A stretch of 55,425 nucleotides of DNA. It comes from an uncultured Pseudomonadota bacterium. GTDB taxonomy: Bacteria; Myxococcota_A; UBA796; SXON01. Both the position numbers and the translations under genes were made by a program. The notes beneath the pieces were generated by a model, which saw nothing but the letters and a program-made list of their open reading frames with translations, had not been told where the DNA came from and ran no database searches. Shown here piece after piece: positions 8,861-17,653 of the stretch (the stretch's first letter is position 1; every line of letters begins with the position of its first letter). The stretch covers positions 1 through 55,425 of the forward strand of contig CAIMSU010000147.1 in the NCBI GenBank assembly GCA_903844155.1, read 5' to 3'.

Positions 8861-10780
8861 TTGGCAAGGTCTCCGCGCATCTCACGCTCGTCGATCGTGT
8901 TCATCCACGACGTCGTGATGACAGCGCTCTCCTTCGTCCTCTCGCTGTATCTGCGCCTCGGGGACGAGTGGTACAAGCTGTCCTATTCGTGGATCATCTT
9001 CAACACCGTGCTGTTCACCTTGTGCGCGGCCGTCGTGTTCCGGTTCATGGGGTTGTACCGGGGACTCTGGCGGTACGCCTCGCTCAACGACCTCATCGCC
9101 ATCACCAAGGCGGTGGTGCTCATCATGGTCGTGTACCTGCCGCTCACCTTCGTCGTGACGCGCCTGCAGGACGTTCCGCGGTCACTTGTGGTCATCGAGG
9201 GCCTGGTGCTGGCGGTGATGATCGGGGCGCCCCGGTTCGGATATCGGCTGTTCAAGGACGGTCGCCTCGATCTACGCCGAAACAACGCCCAGAAGATCCC
9301 GACGTTGCTCATCGGCGCGAGCGATGGGGCCGAGATGTTCGTGCGCGCGATGGACTCCGTCACCGGCACGTACAGGGTGCTCGGGATCATCGAGACCGAG
9401 AGCGCCCGCGTCGGCTACCGCATGCACGGCATCGACGTTGTCGGGCACGTTGACGACGATCTCAAGGCGCTGATCGACCGCATGTCCGATGACGGTGAGC
9501 GGCCCCAGCGCCTCGTCATCACCAGCGACGACCTCTCGGGCGACCGTGTCCGCGCCCTGCTCGACCTGTCTGAGTCGCTTGGCATCGTGCTCTCCCGCCT
9601 CCCCAAGCTGACGGAGTTCAAGAACGGCGCTGTCGACCGCCTGGAGGTGCGCCCGATCGCGATCGAGGACCTCCTCAACCGCCCGCAGGCGGCGCTCGAC
9701 CGGTTCGGCATGCGCGCGCTCGTCGAGGGGCGGACGGTGTTGGTGACGGGGGCCGGAGGCAGCATCGGCAGCGAGCTCGTCCGACAGATCGCCGACTTTG
9801 GGCCAAAGCGGTTGTTACTGCTCGATAATTCGGAGTATCAGCTCTACCTCATCGACATGGACGTCGCCGAGCGCCACCCCACCCTGGCGCGCACGCCCCT
9901 GCTCGCGGATGTCCGTGACCGCGCGAAGATCGACGGGATCATCGCCCGAGAACGACCGGATCTGGTCTTTCACGCGGCGGCGCTCAAGCACGTGCCGATG
10001 GTGGAGCTCCACCCGACCGAGGGCGTGATGACCAACGCGGGTGGCACGCGCAACGTCGCGGATGCGTGTCGGGCGCACGGCGTGCGTGCGATGGTGATGA
10101 TCTCGACGGACAAGGCAGTGAATCCCTCCAACGTGATGGGGGCGACGAAGCGGCTCGCCGAGAGCTATTGCCAGGCGTTGGACGTCCTCGGCGCACACGG
10201 CGCGGCGCACACCCGCTATGTCACGGTGCGTTTCGGGAACGTGCTGGGATCGACGGGGTCTGTTGTTCCGCTGTTTCAACGCCAGCTTGCGAAGGGCGGC
10301 CCGCTCACGGTCACGCACCCGGACGTCGAGCGCTACTTCATGACCATCAAGGAGGCCGTGGAGCTCGTGCTCCAGGCTTCGGTGCTTCGGAGCCGTGAGA
10401 TCGACGGTGAGGACGCCGGCGGGCGCCTTTTCGTGCTCGACATGGGCAAGCCGGTGCGCATCCAGGACCTCGCCCGGCAGATGGTCCGGCTCGCCGGTCT
10501 GCGACCAGGCGTCGACGTGCACATCGCCTTCACCGGCCTTCGCCCTGGCGAAAAGCTGACGGAGGAGCTCTTCCACAGCGCGGAGGATCTGGTTCCCACG
10601 TCGGTGGCCGGGATCCAGCTCGCCTCGCCCCGAACTACCGATCACGCGGAGCTGGTCCGCGGGATGGACGCGTTGCTGGCGAGCGCGGCGCGGGGCGACG
10701 TCGACCAGACCCTCTCCGGCCTGCGCGGGCTGGTCCCTGAATACGGCTCGAACCTCTCTACAACCGGGCCTTCTCGTTGA
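8861..10780 (+). CDS. Membrane-bound nucleotide-sugar 4,6-dehydratase (FlaA1/CapD/PglF/WbpM-type)
   Basis: About 639 residues from a TTG with GAGGAG seven bases upstream. The open frame continues further 5' but overlaps the divergent glycosyltransferase and reads as shadow. Four N-terminal membrane helices are followed by a Rossmann-like region and then an extended-SDR domain with TGAGGSIGSELVRQI near residue 296. The catalytic region STDKAVNPSNVMGATKRLAE has the Thr-Met-Lys arrangement of PglF/WbpM enzymes in place of Tyr-x3-Lys. These enzymes turn UDP-GlcNAc into the 4-keto-6-deoxy sugar, the substrate for a DegT aminotransferase such as the one at 3411-4568. Together they suggest a bacillosamine-like or FucNAc-like residue in the glycan. 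Confidence 0.92.
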   Translation: MARSPRISRSSIVFIHDVVMTALSFVLSLYLRLGDEWYKLSYSWIIFNTVLFTLCAAVVFRFMGLYRGLWRYASLNDLIAITKAVVLIMVVYLPLTFVVTRLQDVPRSLVVIEGLVLAVMIGAPRFGYRLFKDGRLDLRRNNAQKIPTLLIGASDGAEMFVRAMDSVTGTYRVLGIIETESARVGYRMHGIDVVGHVDDDLKALIDRMSDDGERPQRLVITSDDLSGDRVRALLDLSESLGIVLSRLPKLTEFKNGAVDRLEVRPIAIEDLLNRPQAALDRFGMRALVEGRTVLVTGAGGSIGSELVRQIADFGPKRLLLLDNSEYQLYLIDMDVAERHPTLARTPLLADVRDRAKIDGIIARERPDLVFHAAALKHVPMVELHPTEGVMTNAGGTRNVADACRAHGVRAMVMISTDKAVNPSNVMGATKRLAESYCQALDVLGAHGAAHTRYVTVRFGNVLGSTGSVVPLFQRQLAKGGPLTVTHPDVERYFMTIKEAVELVLQASVLRSREIDGEDAGGRLFVLDMGKPVRIQDLARQMVRLAGLRPGVDVHIAFTGLRPGEKLTEELFHSAEDLVPTSVAGIQLASPRTTDHAELVRGMDALLASAARGDVDQTLSGLRGLVPEYGSNLSTTGPSR

Positions 10781-10813
10781 CCCCGGCGTTCACCCACGCG
10801 CGTCGAACGAGAG

Positions 10814-10842
10814 TTGACGTCGGGGTGTGCCCGCGGTAAAAT
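10814..10842 (+). promoter_or_regulatory. Sigma-70-type promoter
   Basis: TTGACG (10814-10819), a 17-base spacer and TAAAAT (10837-10842) give a near-consensus promoter. Transcription should start near 10849, followed by CGGAG (10851-10855) and the ATG at 10862. The promoter excludes the two further upstream start codons in the same frame. Confidence 0.7.
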
Positions 10843-10861
10843 GGAAGAGTCGGAGTACTCC

Positions 10862-11416
10862 ATGTTGCGTCGCACCCTGCTCGCCCTCGCGCTCGTCCTC
10901 ACCATCGGGAACGGCGTCGGGACCGCCCGCGCGGCGGATCCTTCCGACCAGAACGTCACGGCCACGCTGGAGAAGATGGCTGGCGCGTCCTCGGCGGAGA
11001 AGTCCAAGTACGTCGCCGACGCGCTCACGGAGATGCGCGCAGCGCAGCGTACGATGCAGAAGATCGCCGAAAAGTCGCCGGAGTGCGTCGAGTCGCAGCT
11101 TCCCCTGGTCAACTCGCTCGTGGAGGTCAGCACCTTCGTTGAGTCCGAGATGCACCGGTGGGAGGCTGCAAATGACTCCGCCCGTGCCGACACCGAGTTC
11201 CGCAAGATCGTCATCGCACGATCCACCGTCCAGACCATGCTCGCGGAAGTCAACAGTTGCTCCGCCGGCAAGTCGCCGGACACCCAGCAGGCGTCGAGCA
11301 CGATCGAGTACTCAGGCCCGAACGACGGCACGGACGAGACGCAAAGCAGCACGGACGCGTTCGTCAACAGCCAGTCCGTCCAGGACTCGCCGCCGGAAGT
11401 CAGCGACTTCCAGTAG
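10862..11416 (+). CDS. Exported hypothetical protein
   Basis: 184 residues. The N-terminus MLRRTLLALALVLTIGNGVG with a following ARA-A site is a clear Sec signal peptide, cut near residue 25. The mature part is mostly helical, with two Cys (in SPECVES and NSCSAG) and a Ser/Thr/Asp-rich low-complexity tail after residue 140. I recognise no family. The start is fixed by the promoter and ribosome-binding site upstream. It follows the dehydratase gene but has its own promoter, so it need not belong to the glycan locus. Confidence 0.75.
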   Translation: MLRRTLLALALVLTIGNGVGTARAADPSDQNVTATLEKMAGASSAEKSKYVADALTEMRAAQRTMQKIAEKSPECVESQLPLVNSLVEVSTFVESEMHRWEAANDSARADTEFRKIVIARSTVQTMLAEVNSCSAGKSPDTQQASSTIEYSGPNDGTDETQSSTDAFVNSQSVQDSPPEVSDFQ

Positions 11417-11431
11417 GGGCCGACCCCCAGC

Positions 11432-11454
11432 CTGCGCTTTCGGCGCGGGCGCAG
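11432..11454. terminator. Possible hairpin terminator between convergent genes
   Basis: CTGCGC (11432-11437) pairs with GCGCAG (11449-11454) across an 11-base loop in the 50-base gap between convergent genes. There is no U-run, so it may be only a transcript-end stabilising hairpin. Confidence 0.3.
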
Positions 11455-11466
11455 CCGACCGGCGGA

Positions 11467-12327
11467 TCAGCCGCTGGTAGCGAACGTCCGCAGGTCGTCG
11501 ATGTCGCCCTTGTAGTAGCTGCCGTCCACGCCGCCCGAGATCCCGGAGACCGAGGCGGCATCGGTGTACTGCCAGAACATCCAGCTGCTCCACTCGCCGG
11601 GAATGCTTGGCGAGGAGACTCCGTAATTCGCGACCCACAGTGGCATCGTCTCCCCGAAGTTGCCGGAGCCGACGCAATCGTCCCACCAGTTGGCGGTGCT
11701 GTACACGATGGCGTGCCGCCCGGTACGCGCCACGTATTCCGCGTCAAAGTCGGCCACCCAGGTCGCCATCTGGGACTTGGAGAGGTCGTAGCAGGTCGAC
11801 CCGTAGGGGTTGTACTCGATGTCCAGCACGCCTGGGAACGTGAGCCCGTCGGCCGACCATCCGCCTCCGTTGTCGACGAAGAAGTCGGCCTGCGTCGCAC
11901 CGTCCGAATCGGAGGGGTTCGCGAAGTGGTACGCGCCGCGGATGATCCCGGCGTAGTAGGCGCCTTCGTACTGGTTGGAGAACTCACTGCTGGTGTAGTA
12001 GGTGCCCTCGGTCGCCTTCGTGAATGCGAAGCTGACGCCCGATGCGGCGACGCTGGCCCAGTCGATGCCGGGGTCGTAGCTGGAGACGTCAATGCCGACG
12101 AGGGTGGCGGAGGCGTCGCCGGTGTCGGGCGGCGGGCTGGTGTCGGTGTCCGTGTCGGTGTCCGTATCGGTGTCCGTATCGGTGTCCGTATCGGTGTCGG
12201 TGTCGGTGTCGCCCGAGCCGCTGTCGGTGCTGGTGACCGCCGTGTCGCCCGGGCGAAAGGCGTGCGCGTGGTGCACCTTGGAGACGTTGGAGTCGATGCA
12301 GCCGACGAGGACGGAGAGTAGCAACAT
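11467..12327 (-). CDS. GH25-family lysozyme lipoprotein
   Basis: 286 residues. A lipobox (LLSVLVGC, Cys at residue 10) is followed by a linker with about twelve Asp-Thr dipeptides, then a glycoside hydrolase 25 domain from about residue 75. GH25 markers are GIDVSSYDPGIDW at the start, FAFTKATEGTYY, and the catalytic Asp-x-Glu in GVLDIEYNPYG. The domain ends with MFWQYTDAASVSGISGGVDG, typical of Chalaropsis-type muramidases. It should cut the MurNAc-GlcNAc bond of peptidoglycan. Anchoring through a long acidic linker suggests action in the periplasm or on the cell surface, perhaps on foreign cell walls. No immunity gene is evident next to it. Confidence 0.9.
   Translation of the reverse strand: MLLLSVLVGCIDSNVSKVHHAHAFRPGDTAVTSTDSGSGDTDTDTDTDTDTDTDTDTDTDTDTSPPPDTGDASATLVGIDVSSYDPGIDWASVAASGVSFAFTKATEGTYYTSSEFSNQYEGAYYAGIIRGAYHFANPSDSDGATQADFFVDNGGGWSADGLTFPGVLDIEYNPYGSTCYDLSKSQMATWVADFDAEYVARTGRHAIVYSTANWWDDCVGSGNFGETMPLWVANYGVSSPSIPGEWSSWMFWQYTDAASVSGISGGVDGSYYKGDIDDLRTFATSG
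12140..12210. repeat. GTGTCC/GTATCG hexanucleotide repeat (Asp-Thr linker)
   Basis: About twelve tandem copies of a GTGTCG/GTATCC-like hexamer inside the lysozyme gene encode the (Asp-Thr)n linker. Alternation of GTG and GTA within units suggests expansion in 12-base steps. Such tracts can change length by slippage. Confidence 0.8.
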
Positions 12328-12440
12328 GGGGATGCTCGGGGAGGGGGCTGGCTAACCGGAATACACGGGATTGCGTCGGCCCGCAGCGGGTTTCTGGCGG
12401 TGGATTTTGGCCGGTTCTGGGGGGGCCATTGCCGGCGGGA

Positions 12441-13502
12441 TCACCCCGCGACCACCCCCGCCACCGCATCGTGAAACTCCCGGCGAATGGCATGGATCTT
12501 CTCGCCGCCCTTTCGCGAAGGGTGCACCCGGTTCGTCAGCAGCACCGCGAACCAGCCGCCGCCGGGGTCGATCCACAGGCTCGTTCCAGTGAAGCCCGTG
12601 TGACCAAAACCAAGCTCTGTAGCCCCGTTTCCACCGAAGGAGTCGACGCCGCGCAGCAGCCAGCCGTACCCGCGTCGCAGACCGGTGCCTTCGCTCTGGG
12701 TGGAAGTACAGGCGTCGAGGAGGTCGGGCGGGCCGAGGCGCGAGTCGCGGGTGAGCCAGGCGCGGGCGTAGCGGGCGAGGTCGTCGGCCGTGCCGAAGAG
12801 GCCGGCGTGGCCAGAAACCCCGTCGAGACGGTAGCAATTCTCGTCGTGCACCTCCCCCGACAGCACGCGGTTGCGCCAGCCGCAGTCCTCGGTCGCGGCT
12901 ACCGGGGCGGGCACGGGTCCGTAGCGGGTGTCTGTCAGCCCGAGCCGGTCGAACACCTCGCGTTGGACGTACACATCCTGGCGCTCCCTCGTCACCCGCT
13001 CGACCAGCGCGCCGAGCACGATGAAACCGAGGTCGCTGTAGACCGGCGCTCCACCACGTTGAGCCGCGGTGACGGGCTCCTGAAGCACCCGACCGAGCGC
13101 GGTGAGCCGATCACTCGCGTGGGCGTAGAACGGAATCCACGCCGCCAGGCCCGAGGTGTGGGCGAGCAGCTCCCGGACCGTCACGGTAGCGAGGGTAGGG
13201 GACTGGAACCAGCCAGCGTTGGCGATGTGCTGCCCGACTGTGTCGTCGAGGGTCAGGCGCCCGTCCGCCACCAGCCGGAGGATCGCCGGAAGCGTCGACA
13301 CCACCTTCGTAAGCGACGCCAGGTCGTAGCGGGTGTCCGCCGTCGTCGCTGGCCCGCCGACCGCCCGGACGCCGACGCAGATCGGCTCGCTGACGGCGTT
13401 TTCGGTGCCGAAGATGGCGACGGCACCGGGAAATTGGCCCTCGGCCAGCGCGCGTTCAAGGACGGCGCCGGGGAGGGTCGGGTCGCGGACACAGAGAGCC
13501 AC
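12441..13502 (-). CDS. Serine hydrolase of the beta-lactamase / penicillin-binding-protein fold
   Basis: 353 residues from GTG. The nucleophile motif is S63-L-T-K66 in DLASLTKVVS. The second motif is YSD (Y155) in place of YxN, as in many class C-like esterases. The third is HTG in GFGHTGFTGTSLWIDP near the C-terminus. No signal peptide is visible, so it is probably cytoplasmic or exported by another route. The family includes esterases, D-aminopeptidases and carboxypeptidases, and the substrate cannot be read from sequence. It is divergent from the S46 peptidase, with about 130 bases between. Confidence 0.85.
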   Translation of the reverse strand: MALCVRDPTLPGAVLERALAEGQFPGAVAIFGTENAVSEPICVGVRAVGGPATTADTRYDLASLTKVVSTLPAILRLVADGRLTLDDTVGQHIANAGWFQSPTLATVTVRELLAHTSGLAAWIPFYAHASDRLTALGRVLQEPVTAAQRGGAPVYSDLGFIVLGALVERVTRERQDVYVQREVFDRLGLTDTRYGPVPAPVAATEDCGWRNRVLSGEVHDENCYRLDGVSGHAGLFGTADDLARYARAWLTRDSRLGPPDLLDACTSTQSEGTGLRRGYGWLLRGVDSFGGNGATELGFGHTGFTGTSLWIDPGGGWFAVLLTNRVHPSRKGGEKIHAIRREFHDAVAGVVAG

Positions 13503-13526
13503 GCGGCGCAGTAATTCGGGCTGGCC

Positions 13527-13590
13527 ACCTCGCCTCCCACCTCCCGCCTCCCGCCTCGTGCCTCCCGCCTCCCGCCGCCCGCCTCATCCC
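13527..13590. repeat. CCTCCCG heptanucleotide tandem repeat
   Basis: About eight imperfect copies of CCTCCCG/CCTCCCA/CCTCGTG lie between divergent genes. All pyrimidine-rich bases are on one strand, so this is a polypurine-polypyrimidine tract that could form H-DNA or vary in length. It ends just upstream of a TATAAA at 13602-13607 that may be the -10 box of the peptidase gene. Confidence 0.65.
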
Positions 13591-13633
13591 CCGACCTGTG
13601 CTATAAACGCCGCCTTTCCCCCTTCGAGGTCCC

Positions 13634-15781
13634 ATGCTCCTGCTCGCCGTCCACTCCCTTTGCGCATCGCTCATCCCCACCGCCCTCGCCGACGAGGGCA
13701 TGTGGCTCCCCGAACAGGTCCAGGCGATGGGCCCGATGCTCCGCCAGCAGGGCCTGCAGATCGACGCCGCCCGCCTCGCGGACCCCACTGGCGATCCGCT
13801 TGGCGCCGTCGTCTCCCTCGGAAATTGCACGGCTGCGTTCATCTCCGCCGATGGTCTCATCGGCACAAACGGCCACTGCGTCTCCAGCTACCTGGAGTTC
13901 GCCAGTGATGCCCAGCACCCCTACGCGCGCGACGGTTTCGTCGCCAGGGACCGCACCAAGGAGCTCTGGGCTGGCCCCTCGGCCCGCATCTGGGTGACGG
14001 AGAAGATCGAGGATGTGACGGCGCAGATCACCTCGAAGTTCACGGCCAAGATGAAGGACAGCGACCGCCAGGGGGCGATCGACGCGGCGTCCAAGGCGCT
14101 GGTGTCCGCGTGCGAGAAGGCGGCAAAGCCGGCGGGCACCGAGAAATGCATGGTGGCGCCCTTTTACGACGGGCGGGAGTATCGGTTGATCACGCGGCTG
14201 GAGATCAAGGACGTCCGTGTCGCCTACGTGCCGGCCGACGCCGTCTACGAGTTCGGCGGCGATCAGGACAACTGGATGTGGCCGCGCCAATGCGGGGATT
14301 TCGCGTTGCTCCGGGCCTACGTCGCGCCGGACGGAACGCCGGTGGCGCACGCCGACGGCAACGTCCCGTACCATCCGCCGCGCCACCTCAGCGTCCAGCC
14401 TGCCGGCGTTCATCCGGGCGATTTTGTGATGATCGCCGGCTATCCGGGGACCACCTACCGCTATCGCACGGCGCTGGAGGCACAGCAGGCGGTCACGGTC
14501 CGCTACCCCGAGGGCATCACGTTCCTCAATGCCCTGCTCTCCACGGCGAAGGGCTTCGCACACGCCGACGCGGATGCCGCCACGCGTCTCCAACAAACCA
14601 TCGCGAACCTCGCGAACGCGCGCAAGAGCTACGAAGGGATGCTGAACAACTTCCTGGCCGCGCACATCGTCGATCGCAAGGAGGCCCTGGAGAAGGACCT
14701 GGATGCGTGGATCGCCGCCGACCCGGCACGCACGGCGAAATACGCGGCGTCGATCACCGAGCTTCGGACCGTGCTCACCGTCGACTTGTCGACGTTCCGC
14801 CGCGATCGCCTCTACAACGGGCTCTCCTACACCTCCAAGCCCCTGAACGTCGCGCTGACCAGCTACCGTTACGCGAGCGAGCACGAAAAGGCCGACTCGG
14901 CGCGCGACGTCGGCTTCCAGGATCGCGACCTCGCGGACATCCAGGACCGCTTCACGGCGATGGACAAGGGTTTTCACGCCGCAAGCGACCGGGCGATGCT
15001 CAAGGTCATCCTCGACATGACCCAGCAGTTGGCCGCCGACCAGCGAATCCCCCCGTTGGACGCCTGGATCACCAAGGCCGGCGGCGTCGACAAGGCGCTG
15101 GACGCCCTCTACGCGTCCACCAGCCTCAACGCCACGGACGGCCGGTTGAAGCTGCTTCATACGTCGAAGAAGGAGCTTGACGCCTCGACCGACCCCTGGG
15201 TCGTCCTCGCCGCTTCGCTCGAAAAATGGCAACAGGGCGTCCGCGCCACGAACAAGGCCCAGGACGGCGCCCTCGCGCGCCTGCGCCCGGTCTACATGGA
15301 CGCGCTCCGCGACTACCACGCTGGCCAGCTTTACCCCGATGCCAACGGCACACTTCGCCTGTCGTTCGGCAGGGTCCAAGGCTACTCCCCGCAGGACGGC
15401 GTCACCTACAACGCCCAGACCGTCCTCTCCGGGCTCGTCCGCAAGGCCGGCGACGCGCCGTTCGACGCTCCCGCGCGCCTGCTCGACCACGCGAAGACCG
15501 CGGCCAGCTCCCGCTACGCCGACGGCGTCCTCCACGACGTTCCCGTGGACTTCCTCACCACGCTCGACAACACCGGCGGCAGCTCCGGCTCCCCAACCCT
15601 CAACGCCCAGGGCGAGCTCGTCGGCTTCGTGTTCGACCGCAACTGGGACGCCGTCGCCGCGGACTGGATCTACGACAAGGACTCGACCCGGAGCATCCAC
15701 GCGGACGTCCGCTACCTGCTCTGGCTCCTGTCCGAGGTCGACGGGGGCGACGCGCTCGTGAAGGAGATGGTGCCGAGCTGA
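13634..15781 (+). CDS. S46-family dipeptidyl-peptidase (DPP7/DPP11-like)
   Basis: 715 residues with a Sec signal peptide (cut near ALA-D, residue 19/20). The mature start DEGMWLPEQV is the family hallmark. The catalytic triad is readable: His81 in GLIGTNGHC, Asp222 in WMWPRQCGDFALL and Ser651 in GGSSGSP. Length matches S46 enzymes (about 710-720). These periplasmic exopeptidases release dipeptides from the N-terminus of peptides and are known mainly from Bacteroidetes and Proteobacteria that feed on protein. GAGG lies four bases before the ATG, and a TATAAA lies 26 bases upstream. Its end abuts the convergent VKOR fusion gene with no spacer. Confidence 0.94.
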   Translation: MLLLAVHSLCASLIPTALADEGMWLPEQVQAMGPMLRQQGLQIDAARLADPTGDPLGAVVSLGNCTAAFISADGLIGTNGHCVSSYLEFASDAQHPYARDGFVARDRTKELWAGPSARIWVTEKIEDVTAQITSKFTAKMKDSDRQGAIDAASKALVSACEKAAKPAGTEKCMVAPFYDGREYRLITRLEIKDVRVAYVPADAVYEFGGDQDNWMWPRQCGDFALLRAYVAPDGTPVAHADGNVPYHPPRHLSVQPAGVHPGDFVMIAGYPGTTYRYRTALEAQQAVTVRYPEGITFLNALLSTAKGFAHADADAATRLQQTIANLANARKSYEGMLNNFLAAHIVDRKEALEKDLDAWIAADPARTAKYAASITELRTVLTVDLSTFRRDRLYNGLSYTSKPLNVALTSYRYASEHEKADSARDVGFQDRDLADIQDRFTAMDKGFHAASDRAMLKVILDMTQQLAADQRIPPLDAWITKAGGVDKALDALYASTSLNATDGRLKLLHTSKKELDASTDPWVVLAASLEKWQQGVRATNKAQDGALARLRPVYMDALRDYHAGQLYPDANGTLRLSFGRVQGYSPQDGVTYNAQTVLSGLVRKAGDAPFDAPARLLDHAKTAASSRYADGVLHDVPVDFLTTLDNTGGSSGSPTLNAQGELVGFVFDRNWDAVAADWIYDKDSTRSIHADVRYLLWLLSEVDGGDALVKEMVPS

Positions 15782-17653
15782 CTACGGCTCGCTACAGCAC
15801 CTGAACCCGCTGCGGGCGCTCGCATAGCCGGCCCCGAACGTGTCGTTTCTACGATAACACCGGGCGTGGTCCTCCGGCGTGTCGTAGGCGCCGCCGAGCA
15901 GGACCGCGGTCTCGGGCGAGTCACCGACCCACTCCTCGACGTTCCCGGTCATGTCGTAGACCCCGTCCCGGGTAGCGCAGCCGGGCAATTCACCCGTGTA
16001 GACGGGGCGAAATGGGTTCGCGGGATCGGGTGCGGGCCCGGCTGTGCCGTCGTGGCCGTCCCAGCAGCGACCGTCTGCGTGGTAGTCGCCGTAGGGGTAG
16101 GCGGTGCCCTCGATCTCGTCGTCCGCGAACTGCTTGTTGTGATTGTCGTCGATGGCGCGGGCGCCCTGGCAGGCGCTCACCCACTGCTCCTCGGTGCAGA
16201 GGTGCTTGCCAGCGGCCTCGCAAGCGGCTTTTGCGTCAAACCAGGAGGCGCGCATGGCCGGCACCTGGTGCTTGGCGGAGACCGCCTTGCCGGCGACGAT
16301 GGCGTCCTCGAACGTGTCGATGGAGAACTTGAGGTCGCCATAGGCGAGGGCGCGCGTTGCGGGCACGTCCGCGGGGATGGGCGTGATCGGGGCTTCGAAG
16401 CCCTGATCCGTCTTGCTCATGGCCGCGGCGGCCTTCGCGGCGTCGGCGGGAGTGGCGCCGAGGGCGATCTCGATCGCCTTCGCCATGGCGCCGGCGGAGG
16501 TGCCCGAGCGGTACAGCTTGCCGTCGATGTAGATGCGCGGTGTGCCGTGGATGTTGAGCGTCGCGCCGACGTCCGCGTCGTGGCGGACCTGGTTCATCGC
16601 GTCGTCCGTGGCCATGCAGGCGTCGAACTTCGAGCCGTCGGCTCCGGCCTGGACCGCGTAGGTGTGTAGGTACTCAGCGCCCAATCGGTGCTGGTTCTTG
16701 TAGGCCAGATCGTGGAAGGGCCAGAAGTAGCCCTGCTCCTTGGCACACACAGACGCCTTGGCCGCCTGACAGGCGTCCTTGTGTTTGCGCGTCTTGACAC
16801 CCGCGTTGCAATCCGGGTTCATCGGGTAGTGCTTGAACACGAACAGCACCCGGTCCCCGTACGTCGCCTGCAACTTGGCAAGCTCCGCGCTGGATCGTTT
16901 GCAGTACCCGCACTCCAGATCGCCGAACATCACGACCGCCACCTTCGCATGGGCGTTTCCGGTCCACGCATCGTTGGGATCGAGCGAAAAGGTGACGGTG
17001 TTCTTGTCTTCCGTCTCGACCGTGAACGACATCGCCGGGGCATCGCCCTTCGGATCGTGTGTCAGCTTCGCCCCCTCGCTCGCAACGCCTGACACACTGC
17101 CGCCCGAGAGCGTGCTGCGGTAAACGTGCTCCCCGATGAGTGACAGGATGAGCAACGTGACGTACGCCCCCGCGCTCGGCCCCAGGCTCGCGCCCGTCGG
17201 CATCGGCTGTTTTCCGCCGATGAGTGATAGAAGGAAAATAGCGAGGTTCACCCCGTACAGCCGCATGCACCACGCACACACATACCCAAGCTCTGTCTTG
17301 GACACGTAGAGCAGGAACATCGAGTACGCAAACGAGACGACGCCAGCGACGGTCAACAGCCGGTCAAACCCCGGTTTCCCGGCGAGCGCCATGCCCGCCA
17401 TCAGCGCGACGGTGAAATAGAACGGGATCGCCAGCGTCGCGATCGGCACGCCTGCTACCTCCGAGTATTCGCTGGTGTTCACGATGTCGCAGTTCACCTC
17501 CGTCGACTCCTGACACCCGAACAGCTCCCCCTTCTCGTCGTCCGTCCCGTAGAGTTGGGTGTCGTGGTGCCACGTCATCAACCCACCGACAAACACGCCA
17601 AACAGCGCGAGCAGCAGGGTGAGGATCAACGCCAGTTTACGAAGGCTGCTCAT
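15782..17653 (-). CDS. VKOR - DsbA-like thioredoxin - FGE/SUMF1-like triple fusion
   Basis: 623 residues in three parts. Residues 1-175 are a membrane VKOR domain with C47/C55 (CQESTEVNC) and the active pair C126-A-W-C129. Residues about 205-395 are a periplasmic DsbA-like domain with C248-G-Y-C251 and cis-proline GTPRIYIDG. Residues about 440-623 are a formylglycine-generating-enzyme-like domain (HLCTEEQWVSACQG, DMTGNVEEWVGD, SARSGFRCC). In the FGE part one of the two catalytic Cys appears to be lost and the other kept (ARCYRR), so a true oxidase role is doubtful. VKOR normally re-oxidises DsbA with quinone, and the fusion would make a self-contained disulfide-forming system. It is coupled by a 4-base overlap to the TlpA-like gene upstream. 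Confidence 0.92.
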   Translation of the reverse strand: MSSLRKLALILTLLLALFGVFVGGLMTWHHDTQLYGTDDEKGELFGCQESTEVNCDIVNTSEYSEVAGVPIATLAIPFYFTVALMAGMALAGKPGFDRLLTVAGVVSFAYSMFLLYVSKTELGYVCAWCMRLYGVNLAIFLLSLIGGKQPMPTGASLGPSAGAYVTLLILSLIGEHVYRSTLSGGSVSGVASEGAKLTHDPKGDAPAMSFTVETEDKNTVTFSLDPNDAWTGNAHAKVAVVMFGDLECGYCKRSSAELAKLQATYGDRVLFVFKHYPMNPDCNAGVKTRKHKDACQAAKASVCAKEQGYFWPFHDLAYKNQHRLGAEYLHTYAVQAGADGSKFDACMATDDAMNQVRHDADVGATLNIHGTPRIYIDGKLYRSGTSAGAMAKAIEIALGATPADAAKAAAAMSKTDQGFEAPITPIPADVPATRALAYGDLKFSIDTFEDAIVAGKAVSAKHQVPAMRASWFDAKAACEAAGKHLCTEEQWVSACQGARAIDDNHNKQFADDEIEGTAYPYGDYHADGRCWDGHDGTAGPAPDPANPFRPVYTGELPGCATRDGVYDMTGNVEEWVGDSPETAVLLGGAYDTPEDHARCYRRNDTFGAGYASARSGFRCCSEP

